Shown one piece after another: positions 18,055 through 26,311 of a stretch of DNA of 64,000 nucleotides. How positions within the stretch are numbered: the first letter of the stretch is position 1; every line of letters begins with the position of its first letter. Made by a program: the position numbers and the translations under genes. Location: assembly GCA_947497985.1 (NCBI GenBank), contig CANMIX010000008.1, positions 62,001 through 126,000 of the forward strand, given 5' to 3'. Below the pieces are notes generated by a model. It saw nothing but the letters and a program-made list of their open reading frames with translations. It made no database searches and was not told the DNA's origin. Source of the stretch: an uncultured Paracoccaceae bacterium. Lineage in GTDB: Bacteria > Pseudomonadota > Alphaproteobacteria > Rhodobacterales > Rhodobacteraceae.

Positions 18055-19722
18055 CTATTGCAGCGGTGAGAAGGTCGTTGCTTCGGCCTGAACGGTCAGA
18101 ACGCGGAAGATCACCCGCATGTTTTCACGCCATTCCGCCTCGGTCTTGGGCGGGTTGTGGGTTGGGTTTGCAATGCCAACCCCGTCCACGGTGAACTGAT
18201 CCCGGTTCATGCGCACGTCGATGTCACCGGCATATTGACCAAGGGCATCCACAACCGCGATGGCGCGGTCCAACGACAGGTTCTGGGTCGAGGTGCGGAT
18301 GGCGCGTAATTCTGCATTGTTTGCACCGGCCTGTTCGCGGCGCAGGAAATGCAGCGGGTCGGAATGACCTTCGACGGTGATGATCGCGCCAGAATAGGTG
18401 GAGGCGAGGCGCAGGATCTCCTCAAAATCACTGGCATAAAGCGCGATGGGAAAATCTGTGCTGTCGGGTTCAAAAAAGACCTGAAAGTCGATCTTGGTAT
18501 TGGCGTCTAGCTGGCCGGTGCGGCGCAGTTTGCGTACGGCAGCGGCGGCGGCTTCGGGGTTAAAGGCTGCAATCTGCCGCTCGTCCAGGTTTTTCAAACC
18601 GTCGGTCAGGGCAGCGTAGTCCCAATTTGCTGTGCTCAGATTGGCAGGGGCCGCCAGCCGATCCGCACCGCGCAGGGCTGTGTTGACCTCTTCCAGCAGC
18701 ACATCAAACCGACGTGCTTCATTTGGGTCCGCGAAATGTTTGGCGTTGCCAGACCAGCCATCGGTAATCGCATCCTGCCACAGGAACACGCCCTCTTCGT
18801 CCGGTAGCCCGCCCAGGAATTCAGAGGCCATCAGCGCCGCCATGGTCGCGCGGTTTGCATCACCGTCTTTGGCCATGAATTGGCGCATGTCTTCTTCGGC
18901 ACGAAACAACAGGTTCACCATCCGGGCGATGTCGTCCTTGTTGGCGTCAAAGTAGTCTGCGCGCACCGCGATATAGTCACCAATAACCGAGGCGGCTTCT
19001 TGGGTGGAGATCAGAATGGTTGCGCCACGCACAGAGCCTTCGGCGCCGGTGCCGACCGCTCCGCCCGAGGTCAGAAAACGCGCATCCGGCAGGATGACCG
19101 CAGCGGCATCTGCGCGCCCATCGGCGATGGCGGCGGACGGAGTGTCGCCGTCGCCTGTCAGGTCGGCGACCCAGACGATTTCCACGTCATCAAAGGAAAG
19201 TCCGCCGTCTGCTAGAATGCGCCCGACAAAGTCCACATGGGGGCCATTGGCCTGGATGGCGACACGTTTGCCTTTGAGGTCGGCGATTTTACCGATGCCC
19301 TCAGCTGCAACAATCCCATCCCCGGCTGAAAATGAGTGTTTGAAAAAGACGATCTGCTCGCTGCGGGGATCGAACTGGGTCACGGGCGCGGCGGCTGCCA
19401 ACATGCCTAAAGTGCCCCGCAGATAGGGCGTTTTACAGGCAAGATAAGCGGTAAGCTGCGTCTCAAAACTATCCTCAACCGTTAGAGACAGCGGCAGATC
19501 CGCGTCCCCCAGCAGACCACCGGCATTTTGCAGGGACGCTCCGTTGGCATAGGCGACAACTCCGTCGGCGCCCCATGCGATCAGTGGCATATTTGGGTTC
19601 CAGCCGGGCGCGCAATCACGCACCGGTGCGGTCACCGTTTCAGCCAGCGTATCTCCCGGTGCTGCGATTGCCCCGGTTGCAGTCATCAAAAGTGCAAGGC
19701 AAGTAGCGAAAATCTTTTTCAT
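18055..19722 (-). CDS. Solute-binding domain fused to OmpA-like domain
   Basis: A 555-residue exported protein. A signal peptide (MKKIFATCLALLMTATGAIA) is followed by a family-type periplasmic binding domain to about residue 400, with ISTQEAASVIGDYIAVRADY near the middle, as in phosphate/nitrate-type binding proteins. Residues 408-545 form an OmpA-like peptidoglycan-binding domain (VEGHSDP, then LSLDRAIAVVDAL). The fusion suggests a wall-tethered sensor or scavenger rather than a transport subunit, as no ABC permease is nearby. It lies in the middle of the caspase-OmpA-VWA operon, nine bases after the two-helix membrane protein. Confidence 0.85.
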   Translation of the reverse strand: MKKIFATCLALLMTATGAIAAPGDTLAETVTAPVRDCAPGWNPNMPLIAWGADGVVAYANGASLQNAGGLLGDADLPLSLTVEDSFETQLTAYLACKTPYLRGTLGMLAAAAPVTQFDPRSEQIVFFKHSFSAGDGIVAAEGIGKIADLKGKRVAIQANGPHVDFVGRILADGGLSFDDVEIVWVADLTGDGDTPSAAIADGRADAAAVILPDARFLTSGGAVGTGAEGSVRGATILISTQEAASVIGDYIAVRADYFDANKDDIARMVNLLFRAEEDMRQFMAKDGDANRATMAALMASEFLGGLPDEEGVFLWQDAITDGWSGNAKHFADPNEARRFDVLLEEVNTALRGADRLAAPANLSTANWDYAALTDGLKNLDERQIAAFNPEAAAAAVRKLRRTGQLDANTKIDFQVFFEPDSTDFPIALYASDFEEILRLASTYSGAIITVEGHSDPLHFLRREQAGANNAELRAIRTSTQNLSLDRAIAVVDALGQYAGDIDVRMNRDQFTVDGVGIANPTHNPPKTEAEWRENMRVIFRVLTVQAEATTFSPLQ

Positions 19723-19731
19723 GAAGTGTCC

Positions 19732-20418
19732 CTATCCTTGAGAGGGTTTTGTATGTCCGCGCGGACGCAAAAGCGTTTCTGCCACGCTTGAGGCGACTTT
19801 GACCTCTTCCATCTGTCCTTTTGCGAGCTTCAGATCGCTCGAGACAAAGGCCTGTTCCATTGCGTCCAACGCACCCAACAACGCTTGGCGTGACTCTACC
19901 ACGGTCATATCGTCAACTTTGTGGCGTCTGCGCAGTTTTTCGTGGGAGGTTGCGGCTTCTGCGATCAACTCGGACCGCAGCAAGATGGGGCGCAGCGCGT
20001 TCAGGCGATCGGGGTCATAAAAGATCTCGCGCGCGCTGCCGTCCAACCGATCAGCCGCCAGTGCGATCTGGGTTTTAAGATCGTCCTGAAATTCTGTGGC
20101 CCCGAGACGCAGAGCCTGCGCCCGGTCATGGGCCTGGGTGATCAACTGTAAGGCGCTGCTGGCGCGCAGATCGCTGACATTGTGGCGGGCCTGAAAGGCG
20201 CGGATAAGACGTTCGCCGTCACTCCACAACCAATGAACTGGGCACCAAACGAGCAAAGCCAGGGTCATAAGAAACGCCAGACCAGCCGCAATACCCACGC
20301 TTGTACCAGGGAAAAACATACCAGGGAAAAATACCGGCATGCGAAACATCAGCACCACGCTGAGCGCGGCACACAGACCAATGGTCGCTGCAGCCACTAC
20401 GGTAAATCGCGGGCTCAT
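19732..20418 (-). CDS. Two-helix membrane protein with helical cytoplasmic domain (possibly XpaC-like)
   Basis: A 228-residue protein. Two hydrophobic helices lie at about residues 5-27 and 40-62, separated by a short Pro/Phe-rich hairpin (FFPGMFFPGTS). The rest is charged and helical, with heptad-like stretches at 80-120 and 150-205. The segment from FYDPDRLNALRPILL to RRRHKVDD loosely recalls XpaC-type proteins that accompany TelA and VWA genes, but this is a weak resemblance. Its start overlaps the stop of the OmpA-domain gene by four bases. Confidence 0.75.
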   Translation of the reverse strand: MSPRFTVVAAATIGLCAALSVVLMFRMPVFFPGMFFPGTSVGIAAGLAFLMTLALLVWCPVHWLWSDGERLIRAFQARHNVSDLRASSALQLITQAHDRAQALRLGATEFQDDLKTQIALAADRLDGSAREIFYDPDRLNALRPILLRSELIAEAATSHEKLRRRHKVDDMTVVESRQALLGALDAMEQAFVSSDLKLAKGQMEEVKVASSVAETLLRPRGHTKPSQG

Positions 20419-20921
20419 CGTTGCACGCGCAGGGTTACATCTACGCGCGCTAGGCCGGCTTGGAAGGCGCGATCAGACTGGCCGTCGGTTTTGGCGCTTG
20501 GGGCAGAGCCGCCAAGGCCTGTGATTGAAATGCGTGACGCCTCAATCCCCATATCTTCGGCCACTGCGGCGGCGACCTCTGCGCGGGTCACACTTAGCTC
20601 TAAATTCGCGGTCGCATCGCCGTTTTGACCCGTGTGGCCAAGGATCACGACCTGCAGTTTGTCGTCCTGTGCGGCCGGGGCCAAAAACCCTTGGAGCCGG
20701 ACCAATTCGCCGTTGGCAAAGGACGTGTTGCGGGAGAATTGAAACGTTTGTGTGGCAGGGGTATCCAATGCGCCAAGCGAGACAACGGCGATGGTTGCGG
20801 CGGCGGCCAGTGCAGACACGGCAGCGGCGCCAAATGCCCGGCGCGGAAGAAGCGCCAGCCCTTCGCCTTGTTGTGTTAATGGGGTCGAAATTTCGGTTTT
20901 AATCTGTGTAGCCATATGCAT
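20415..20921 (-). CDS. Small OmpA-domain protein with one transmembrane helix
   Basis: A 168-residue protein. A cytoplasmic lead of about 30 residues is followed by a helix at 29-50 (AFGAAAVSALAAAATIAVV) and a compact OmpA/MotB-type domain. ILGHTGQNGDATANLELSVT is the family core, followed by RISITGLGGSAPS. The topology places the domain in the periplasm against peptidoglycan, as in MotB. A second ATG lies two codons in (20915). Translation couples to the next gene through a four-base overlap. Confidence 0.78.
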   Translation of the reverse strand: MHMATQIKTEISTPLTQQGEGLALLPRRAFGAAAVSALAAAATIAVVSLGALDTPATQTFQFSRNTSFANGELVRLQGFLAPAAQDDKLQVVILGHTGQNGDATANLELSVTRAEVAAAVAEDMGIEASRISITGLGGSAPSAKTDGQSDRAFQAGLARVDVTLRVQR

Positions 20922-21013
20922 GCCAATATGGTGAGGGTTGATGTGTTTTCAACCTTTTAGGGTGCAAAAGCCCAACGGGCTGTGTCAGTAACGCTCATGT
21001 CAGCTACCACAGG

Positions 21014-22660
21014 TTACCCTTTTGTGGCGTAGGTTTTGCAGGTGTTGCTGCCGGATCCTGTGTAGCTGCGACCATCTGCCGACAGGCGTCCGCGGAAATG
21101 TACAACAAGGCCCGGAAAATACTCGGTCGCGCTGATGTCGCGGCCATTCAAATAGACCTCGGAATTGCCTTTGTTGCCCAGATTATCCTGAATGGTGGCC
21201 GTATAGAAATTGTCGCGAACATGGCGCATCCGCACGGTGCCACGGCTTTCGATGAACAAGGCGCATTTCGCCGTGAAGCTCCATGTGCCCGCCAACGAGG
21301 GCCCGGTGGACGTCTTAGCACTTGATGCAGCCGCGTTTGTGGCGCTGGGAGCAGGCGTGATCGCAACGGGGCACTTGGCGGCGTCAATGGCAGTGACGGC
21401 CTCCAGAGCGGGCATGGTGCCTAGCATGTCTGGCCCCAGATCAAGGTCAGCTGCATCCGCAAACCGCGCAAAGGCCGCGCGTGTGCGGCGGCCGATCACC
21501 CCGTCCGCGCCCCCTGCATTGCAGCCAAGCGCGTTCAGGTGCTCTTGGGTCTCTTGGATGATCTCTCGCGTGGAAAGCGCGGCGTTTGAGGGCGCATAGG
21601 TCACCGCTTTGGCAGTGGGGATAGAGCTGCGGGCGGTTTCGATGGCGGCTTCTTCGTCGGAGGTTGACGGTGTTGGATCGCCCAGTTGGCTGCGCAGTTT
21701 GATCGCTAGCTGTACGGAAAAATCGTCCTGATCTGTACCATATCGTTCCAAGAAGGCATCATAGGCTTCAGCCGTGCCAATGCTGCGCGCCAATGCAAAA
21801 TCGGAGCGGATTTGTTCGGACTGGGGCAGGGCAGGGCGAGCATCAGATGTGGTGGGTGCAGGCACATCGACCGAGGCCGTGTGGAAATAGAATTGACCCA
21901 ACAATTCGTCATAATAAGCGGGGATCTGATCATGGTTTGCCGTTTGCGCAAGGTCACGCACCCGGCTGCGCAGCTGGGACATCAATTGGCGCAGTTCGAG
22001 ATCGGGCTGATCCAGCAGTGGCAACAGATTGCGGGTAAAAACAGAGTTGGCGCCGGTGTCATCATCATCCAACCGATCCAGCGCCAATTGACCCGCACCT
22101 GCTGAGAAAATAACGAACATCCCTTCTGGTGCGCTGATCCGGCCCAGACCACGGGTGCCACCGATGCTGCGTCCGGTTGCGGTGGCGAATGGGTTGTCGC
22201 GGCAGGCATCAATAATGGCAATTGTCGTGCGCGCACCGGTGCTGCGGATCCTGTCCAAAAGCGCTGACAACGCGATACTCTCGGCCTTGATGAAATCGCG
22301 TTCTCCTGACGCAGGTGCGGGCACGTCCACAGGCAGCAAATAGTTCTCACCGTCGATTTCAACACCATGGCCCGCAAAAAACACAAAGGCCGTGTCGCCC
22401 GGTTCCAATTGGCTGGTAAAGGTTGAAATCTGGCGGTTGGTTTCCCGGCGTGATCCGTCCAGAAGCTGAGTGACTTCGAACCCTTGGGTCGATAGTTTGG
22501 CAGAGATTGCGGTGGCGTCCGCACGGGCCAGTTCCAACGCGGGGACGTCTACATAAGCGTCATTGCCAATCACCAGCGCATATCGCTCAGTTGCAGCGAC
22601 TTGCAGGCTTTGGCTCAGAAGGGCGGCGAAAAAGGCCGCAAACAGGGTAACAACACGCAT
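21014..22660 (-). CDS. Caspase-family (C14) protease with peptidoglycan-binding-like domain
   Basis: A 548-residue exported protein. A signal peptide (MRVVTLFAAFFAALLSQSLQ) leads to a caspase fold at about 25-250 with the catalytic pair H98 (FFAGHGVE) and C153 (IIDACRDNPF). A linker is followed near 375-420 by a segment matching peptidoglycan-binding 1 repeats (LNALGCNAGGADGVIGRRTR). The C-terminal 90 residues resemble a beta-rich domain ending TGSGSNTCK. Bacterial metacaspase-like enzymes of this kind cut after basic residues or act as scaffolds. It heads the operon; the OmpA gene follows about 90 bases later. Confidence 0.88.
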   Translation of the reverse strand: MRVVTLFAAFFAALLSQSLQVAATERYALVIGNDAYVDVPALELARADATAISAKLSTQGFEVTQLLDGSRRETNRQISTFTSQLEPGDTAFVFFAGHGVEIDGENYLLPVDVPAPASGERDFIKAESIALSALLDRIRSTGARTTIAIIDACRDNPFATATGRSIGGTRGLGRISAPEGMFVIFSAGAGQLALDRLDDDDTGANSVFTRNLLPLLDQPDLELRQLMSQLRSRVRDLAQTANHDQIPAYYDELLGQFYFHTASVDVPAPTTSDARPALPQSEQIRSDFALARSIGTAEAYDAFLERYGTDQDDFSVQLAIKLRSQLGDPTPSTSDEEAAIETARSSIPTAKAVTYAPSNAALSTREIIQETQEHLNALGCNAGGADGVIGRRTRAAFARFADAADLDLGPDMLGTMPALEAVTAIDAAKCPVAITPAPSATNAAASSAKTSTGPSLAGTWSFTAKCALFIESRGTVRMRHVRDNFYTATIQDNLGNKGNSEVYLNGRDISATEYFPGLVVHFRGRLSADGRSYTGSGSNTCKTYATKG

Positions 22661-22734
22661 GAGAAAACAGTCTCCGCTTTAAGATCCCCGTTAATATAGC
22701 AGCCTTGACGCATACAGATAGGGGCTGGTTTGCA

Positions 22735-22768
22735 AGAAAGCCGCGGGTCTTGGGACATGCGGCTTTCT
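22735..22768 (-). terminator. Hairpin terminator after the beta-roll protein gene
   Basis: Ten-base stem AGAAAGCCGC (22735-22744) with GCGGCTTTCT (22759-22768) around a 14-base loop, 15 bases past the stop of the minus-strand gene ending at 22783. There is only a short T-rich tail on either strand. Confidence 0.55.
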
Positions 22769-22782
22769 TCTTTGGGGTTGCG

Positions 22783-25700
22783 TTAGATGAATTCAAAAAC
22801 ATCCGTGGGCAGGGCAACCTCCATTTCCAGAAATCCCTGCACCGCATCCACCGCGTTGGCGACGCTGCTGCCCACACCGGGGATGTTTTCCGCCACATCT
22901 GAAAATGTGTCCATCCAGCCGTCGAAGGCGTCGGCAAATTCGGTGTCTACATAGCTGCTGTTGGTCATACCAATGGCATAGGTCGCCAGATCCACCGCGC
23001 CCGTATTGTACGCGCCAAAGCTGGAGCTGGCAGTAAAGGCACCATCGGAAAAGGCCGCTGCAATATCAAAGCTTTGACCGGCTTCACCATTCCACAGGGT
23101 CAATGTTTCGACCGCAGTGTCCGCGTCGTGCATGTTCTTGACCCGCAGGCTGGTGCCGTCGTTTTCGATCACCAAATCCCTGTTGCCATCGACCCAGAAC
23201 CGCAGATCACCTGCGTCCAGCCCACCCGCATCGCGCAGCTCGATTGTATCCGCACCCCCTGCGCCACCCGTCAGCGCATCGATCGCGCCGTCTGCAAGAT
23301 CCACCAGGCGGCCCGCTTCCTGGAGGGCGTCCAGTCCGGCCTCATCAATGGTGCCATCGGTTTCGAAGTTGAAAACATAGGTATCCGATCCCAGGCCGCC
23401 GACCATATCCCCAATGGAAGACAGGATATCATCGCCTGCACCGCCAAACATTTGGGTGCCGGAGTAATCCAACAGGGAGCGCAGGTCTGCCGTAGCTTCA
23501 GAAACTTCATCCGTTACGGTTTGGATCGCATCTCCTGCCGCGTCGATAATGTCATCCAGCGGGTTCAGCTCGGCAATCGTGTCTTTGACGTCATGGGCAA
23601 AATCGATCAACCCGTTGATCGGCGCAAAGATATCAACGCCTAGGAATGCAGATAGATCGAATTCAGGCAGATCAGGCAGCACTGCGGACAGAAACAGATC
23701 GCCAAACGTGCCAATGTCGATCATCCAATCCGAGCCCTCCTGACCAAAGGAGAAATTCAAAGCATCGCCCGAGGTCAGCATCAGATCGCTGTCATCTCCG
23801 CCCAGTGACAGGTTGAAGCTGCCACCGCCCAAAAAGATATCCTGGCCGTCCTGCCCCATCTGGAACCCCATGTCGCCACCAACGTGGAAAACATCCGCGC
23901 CGTCGCCGGCGAATTGCAGGTTGAAGGCAGTGGGGATCGCATCTTTGATCAGCTCCTTGGCGGTTTCAGTCAGCTCTTCTGTCTGATTTTCCTCGACGCT
24001 TTGGGCATCCTCGCCATCTGGCGCAGACGCGAGATCGGTTTTGTCCTCAACCGCATCTTCTACAATGTCTTTTAGGGTGCTCCAGGTTGACTTGCTCCAT
24101 TCAATGGGATCGCCCTCGCTCAGCATCAGGTCACTGCCTGCACCGCCGTTTTGGATTTGCAGACCAACCTTGCCGCCGACCTTCATCGCCAGCATCACGT
24201 CGCCATCGTCGCCGCCCGATTGCACACCGATTTGGCCCAGACCCACCAGCGCGTCGTTGCCCGCGCCACCTGATTGCACATTGGCCTGACCGCCGCCCAA
24301 CAGGATGTCGTTGCCGGCACCACCGACCTGCAGGTTGCCACGTCCACCGCCGATCATCACATCCGCATCCGCGCCGCCGACTTGCAGGTTGCCATAGCCG
24401 CCTGCAAGCATCTTGTTGGCCCCGTCGTCAGTTGCCTCGACGTCCAGGAAATCTTCGATCCGGTCGCGCGCCGCATCAAGATCGAGGTCTCCAAGTTCAA
24501 AATCCTCGGGGATGGCAGACCACAGATGTGCGCCGAATTGCACGTTCGACGCACCGGCACCAATCAACCAGTCGTCGCCCTCAGCACCGATCTGAATATT
24601 GGAGCTGCCGGCCCCAACCAGCACGTCATCGGATGCGCCGCCATGTTGGATGTTTTGCAGGCCCACGCCGACCACCAGATCGGCGCCGTCACCGCCAAAT
24701 TGCAGGTTCTGCTGGCCAAGCGCTACAAGCTGGTCATCACCGTCTTGGCCGAATTGCACATTGGTATTGCCGCCTGCCGTCAGCAGGTCATCGCCGGTGC
24801 CCCCCCATTGCAGATTGGTCGCGCCAACCGCCACCAGCTTGTCCGCGCCGGCGCCACCCCATTGGCTGTTGCCTGCAGAGAGTGCGACCATTGTATCGTC
24901 ACCGTCATCGCCCGATTGCGCGGTAGCGGTTAGGGCAGCGGCGGTCATCTTGTCATCGCCCGCACCACCAAACATGATGTTCGCGCCACCTGCGGCTTCC
25001 ATCGTGTCATTACCTGCGCCGCCAAAGAAAGTGTTCACACCGCCGAGGCCACGGATCACGTCATTGCCGTCACCACCGGACGCGGTGTTGATCCCGCCGA
25101 TAGCCTCCAAAAGATCGTCGCCGTCATTACCAAAGATCGTGTTGATGCCGCCCTTTGCCGTGATGTGGTCGTCGCCGTCATCGCCAGCGGCCGTATTGAC
25201 GCTGCCCTTCAGCTCGATCCGGTCGCGCCCCTCGCCGCCAAAGAAGGTGTTGATGGCCTTGTCAGCGGTCAACACATTGTCCCCACCATCGGCAACCATC
25301 GTGTCATCACCAGCACCGCCAAAGGCAGTGTTCACACCGCCGGTTGCTTCAATATGGTCGTGGCCGTCTTCACCAGACAGAGTGTTTACGCCGCCTGTGG
25401 CCTTGATCGTGTCATCGCCCGTGCCGCCCTTGGCCGTGTTCACGCCCCCTTCGGCGATGATGCTGTCGTTGCCGCTGTCGCCATAAAGGTTATTCGTGCC
25501 GCCGACACCTTTGATCGTGTCATTGCCGGTGCCACCATGGGCGACATTGGTGATCCCGCGCGCCTCGATCACATCATTGCCGCTGTCGCCATACATGATG
25601 TTGACGCCGCCTTTGCCAACCATTGTGTCATTGTCGTTGCCGCCATGCATTCGGTTCGACGCGCCATAGCCCAGCATATAGTCGCGCCCGGACTTGCCGT

Positions 25701-26202
25701 GCATGTCGTTGTCGGCCCCATAACCGTAGATGCTGTCGTTGCCATTGCCGCCATCCAAATGGTTCGACGCGCCATAGCCATAAAGCTTGTCCTGATCATT
25801 GCCGCCATACAGCACATTTCGCGCGCCATACCCCTTTAGGACGTCATTGTGGTCGCCACCGCTGAGGTAGTTATACGCGCCATAACCATACAGGCTGTCG
25901 TGGCCGCTTTCGCCATAAAGCTTGTTGGTCGCCCCATAGCCATAGATCTTGTCTGATCCGGTGCCGCCTTTCAGGTAGTTGTAAACACCTTTGCCTTTGA
26001 TCGTGTCCGATCCCGACCCGCCGTAGAGATAATTCCGTGCGCCCCAGCCCTCGATGTAATCATTGCCGGACCCGCCATAGAGCGTGTTTTTGTCAATGCT
26101 GTAGCCATAAATCTTGTCGTTGCCGGATCCGCCGTCTGCTTTGCTGCTCCAGCCATACTTCTTGATCGTCTCGTGAACGCTTTTCTTTGAGAAGAAACCC
26201 AT
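22783..26202 (-). CDS. Giant RTX/beta-roll repeat protein, probable type I secretion substrate
   Basis: A 1139-residue acidic protein. ATG 26202 (MGFFSKKS) is preferred over an in-frame upstream ATG at 26259. From residue 25 to about 560 it consists of 18-residue units built from two nine-residue turns. One is the classic calcium turn GGxGNDxIx; the other is a variant GxGAxNxLx with Asn instead of Asp. Three non-repeat helical inserts interrupt later repeats (near 575-615, 725-790 and 880-960). The C-terminus ends TDVFEFI, an acidic-hydrophobic tail typical of type I secretion signals. No signal peptide is present, and no HlyB/HlyD/TolC genes are nearby. Likely a secreted surface-layer or adhesion protein. 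Confidence 0.88.
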   Translation of the reverse strand: MGFFSKKSVHETIKKYGWSSKADGGSGNDKIYGYSIDKNTLYGGSGNDYIEGWGARNYLYGGSGSDTIKGKGVYNYLKGGTGSDKIYGYGATNKLYGESGHDSLYGYGAYNYLSGGDHNDVLKGYGARNVLYGGNDQDKLYGYGASNHLDGGNGNDSIYGYGADNDMHGKSGRDYMLGYGASNRMHGGNDNDTMVGKGGVNIMYGDSGNDVIEARGITNVAHGGTGNDTIKGVGGTNNLYGDSGNDSIIAEGGVNTAKGGTGDDTIKATGGVNTLSGEDGHDHIEATGGVNTAFGGAGDDTMVADGGDNVLTADKAINTFFGGEGRDRIELKGSVNTAAGDDGDDHITAKGGINTIFGNDGDDLLEAIGGINTASGGDGNDVIRGLGGVNTFFGGAGNDTMEAAGGANIMFGGAGDDKMTAAALTATAQSGDDGDDTMVALSAGNSQWGGAGADKLVAVGATNLQWGGTGDDLLTAGGNTNVQFGQDGDDQLVALGQQNLQFGGDGADLVVGVGLQNIQHGGASDDVLVGAGSSNIQIGAEGDDWLIGAGASNVQFGAHLWSAIPEDFELGDLDLDAARDRIEDFLDVEATDDGANKMLAGGYGNLQVGGADADVMIGGGRGNLQVGGAGNDILLGGGQANVQSGGAGNDALVGLGQIGVQSGGDDGDVMLAMKVGGKVGLQIQNGGAGSDLMLSEGDPIEWSKSTWSTLKDIVEDAVEDKTDLASAPDGEDAQSVEENQTEELTETAKELIKDAIPTAFNLQFAGDGADVFHVGGDMGFQMGQDGQDIFLGGGSFNLSLGGDDSDLMLTSGDALNFSFGQEGSDWMIDIGTFGDLFLSAVLPDLPEFDLSAFLGVDIFAPINGLIDFAHDVKDTIAELNPLDDIIDAAGDAIQTVTDEVSEATADLRSLLDYSGTQMFGGAGDDILSSIGDMVGGLGSDTYVFNFETDGTIDEAGLDALQEAGRLVDLADGAIDALTGGAGGADTIELRDAGGLDAGDLRFWVDGNRDLVIENDGTSLRVKNMHDADTAVETLTLWNGEAGQSFDIAAAFSDGAFTASSSFGAYNTGAVDLATYAIGMTNSSYVDTEFADAFDGWMDTFSDVAENIPGVGSSVANAVDAVQGFLEMEVALPTDVFEFI

Positions 26203-26289
26203 AATCCTAATCCTTTGCGTATGAGGTCGGTCCGGCGGGGCCGGTCTTGGTGATCTCAAACTACGAAACTGTTAGGGACTGGGTTATGG

Positions 26290-26302
26290 GGTGGATCCCC
26301 CA
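26290..26302. promoter_or_regulatory. GGTGGATCCCCCA motif upstream of the beta-roll gene
   Basis: A near-palindrome centred on GGATCC, 88 bases upstream of the ATG at 26202. The same 13 bases occur in inverted orientation at 28316-28328, 73 bases upstream of the kinase gene. A shared regulator site is possible; see findings. Confidence 0.4.
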
Positions 26303-26311
26303 ATTGCATGT

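Noticed and set aside
24087-25486. Long plus-strand frames opposite the beta-roll gene
   Set aside because: Their low-complexity Pro/Ser/Arg composition is the reverse complement of GGxGxD repeats, not a protein.
23400-26150. Possible DNA tandem repeat or CRISPR-like array
   Set aside because: The periodicity is 54 bases and arises from 18-residue protein repeats; the DNA units differ too much for a CRISPR or satellite.
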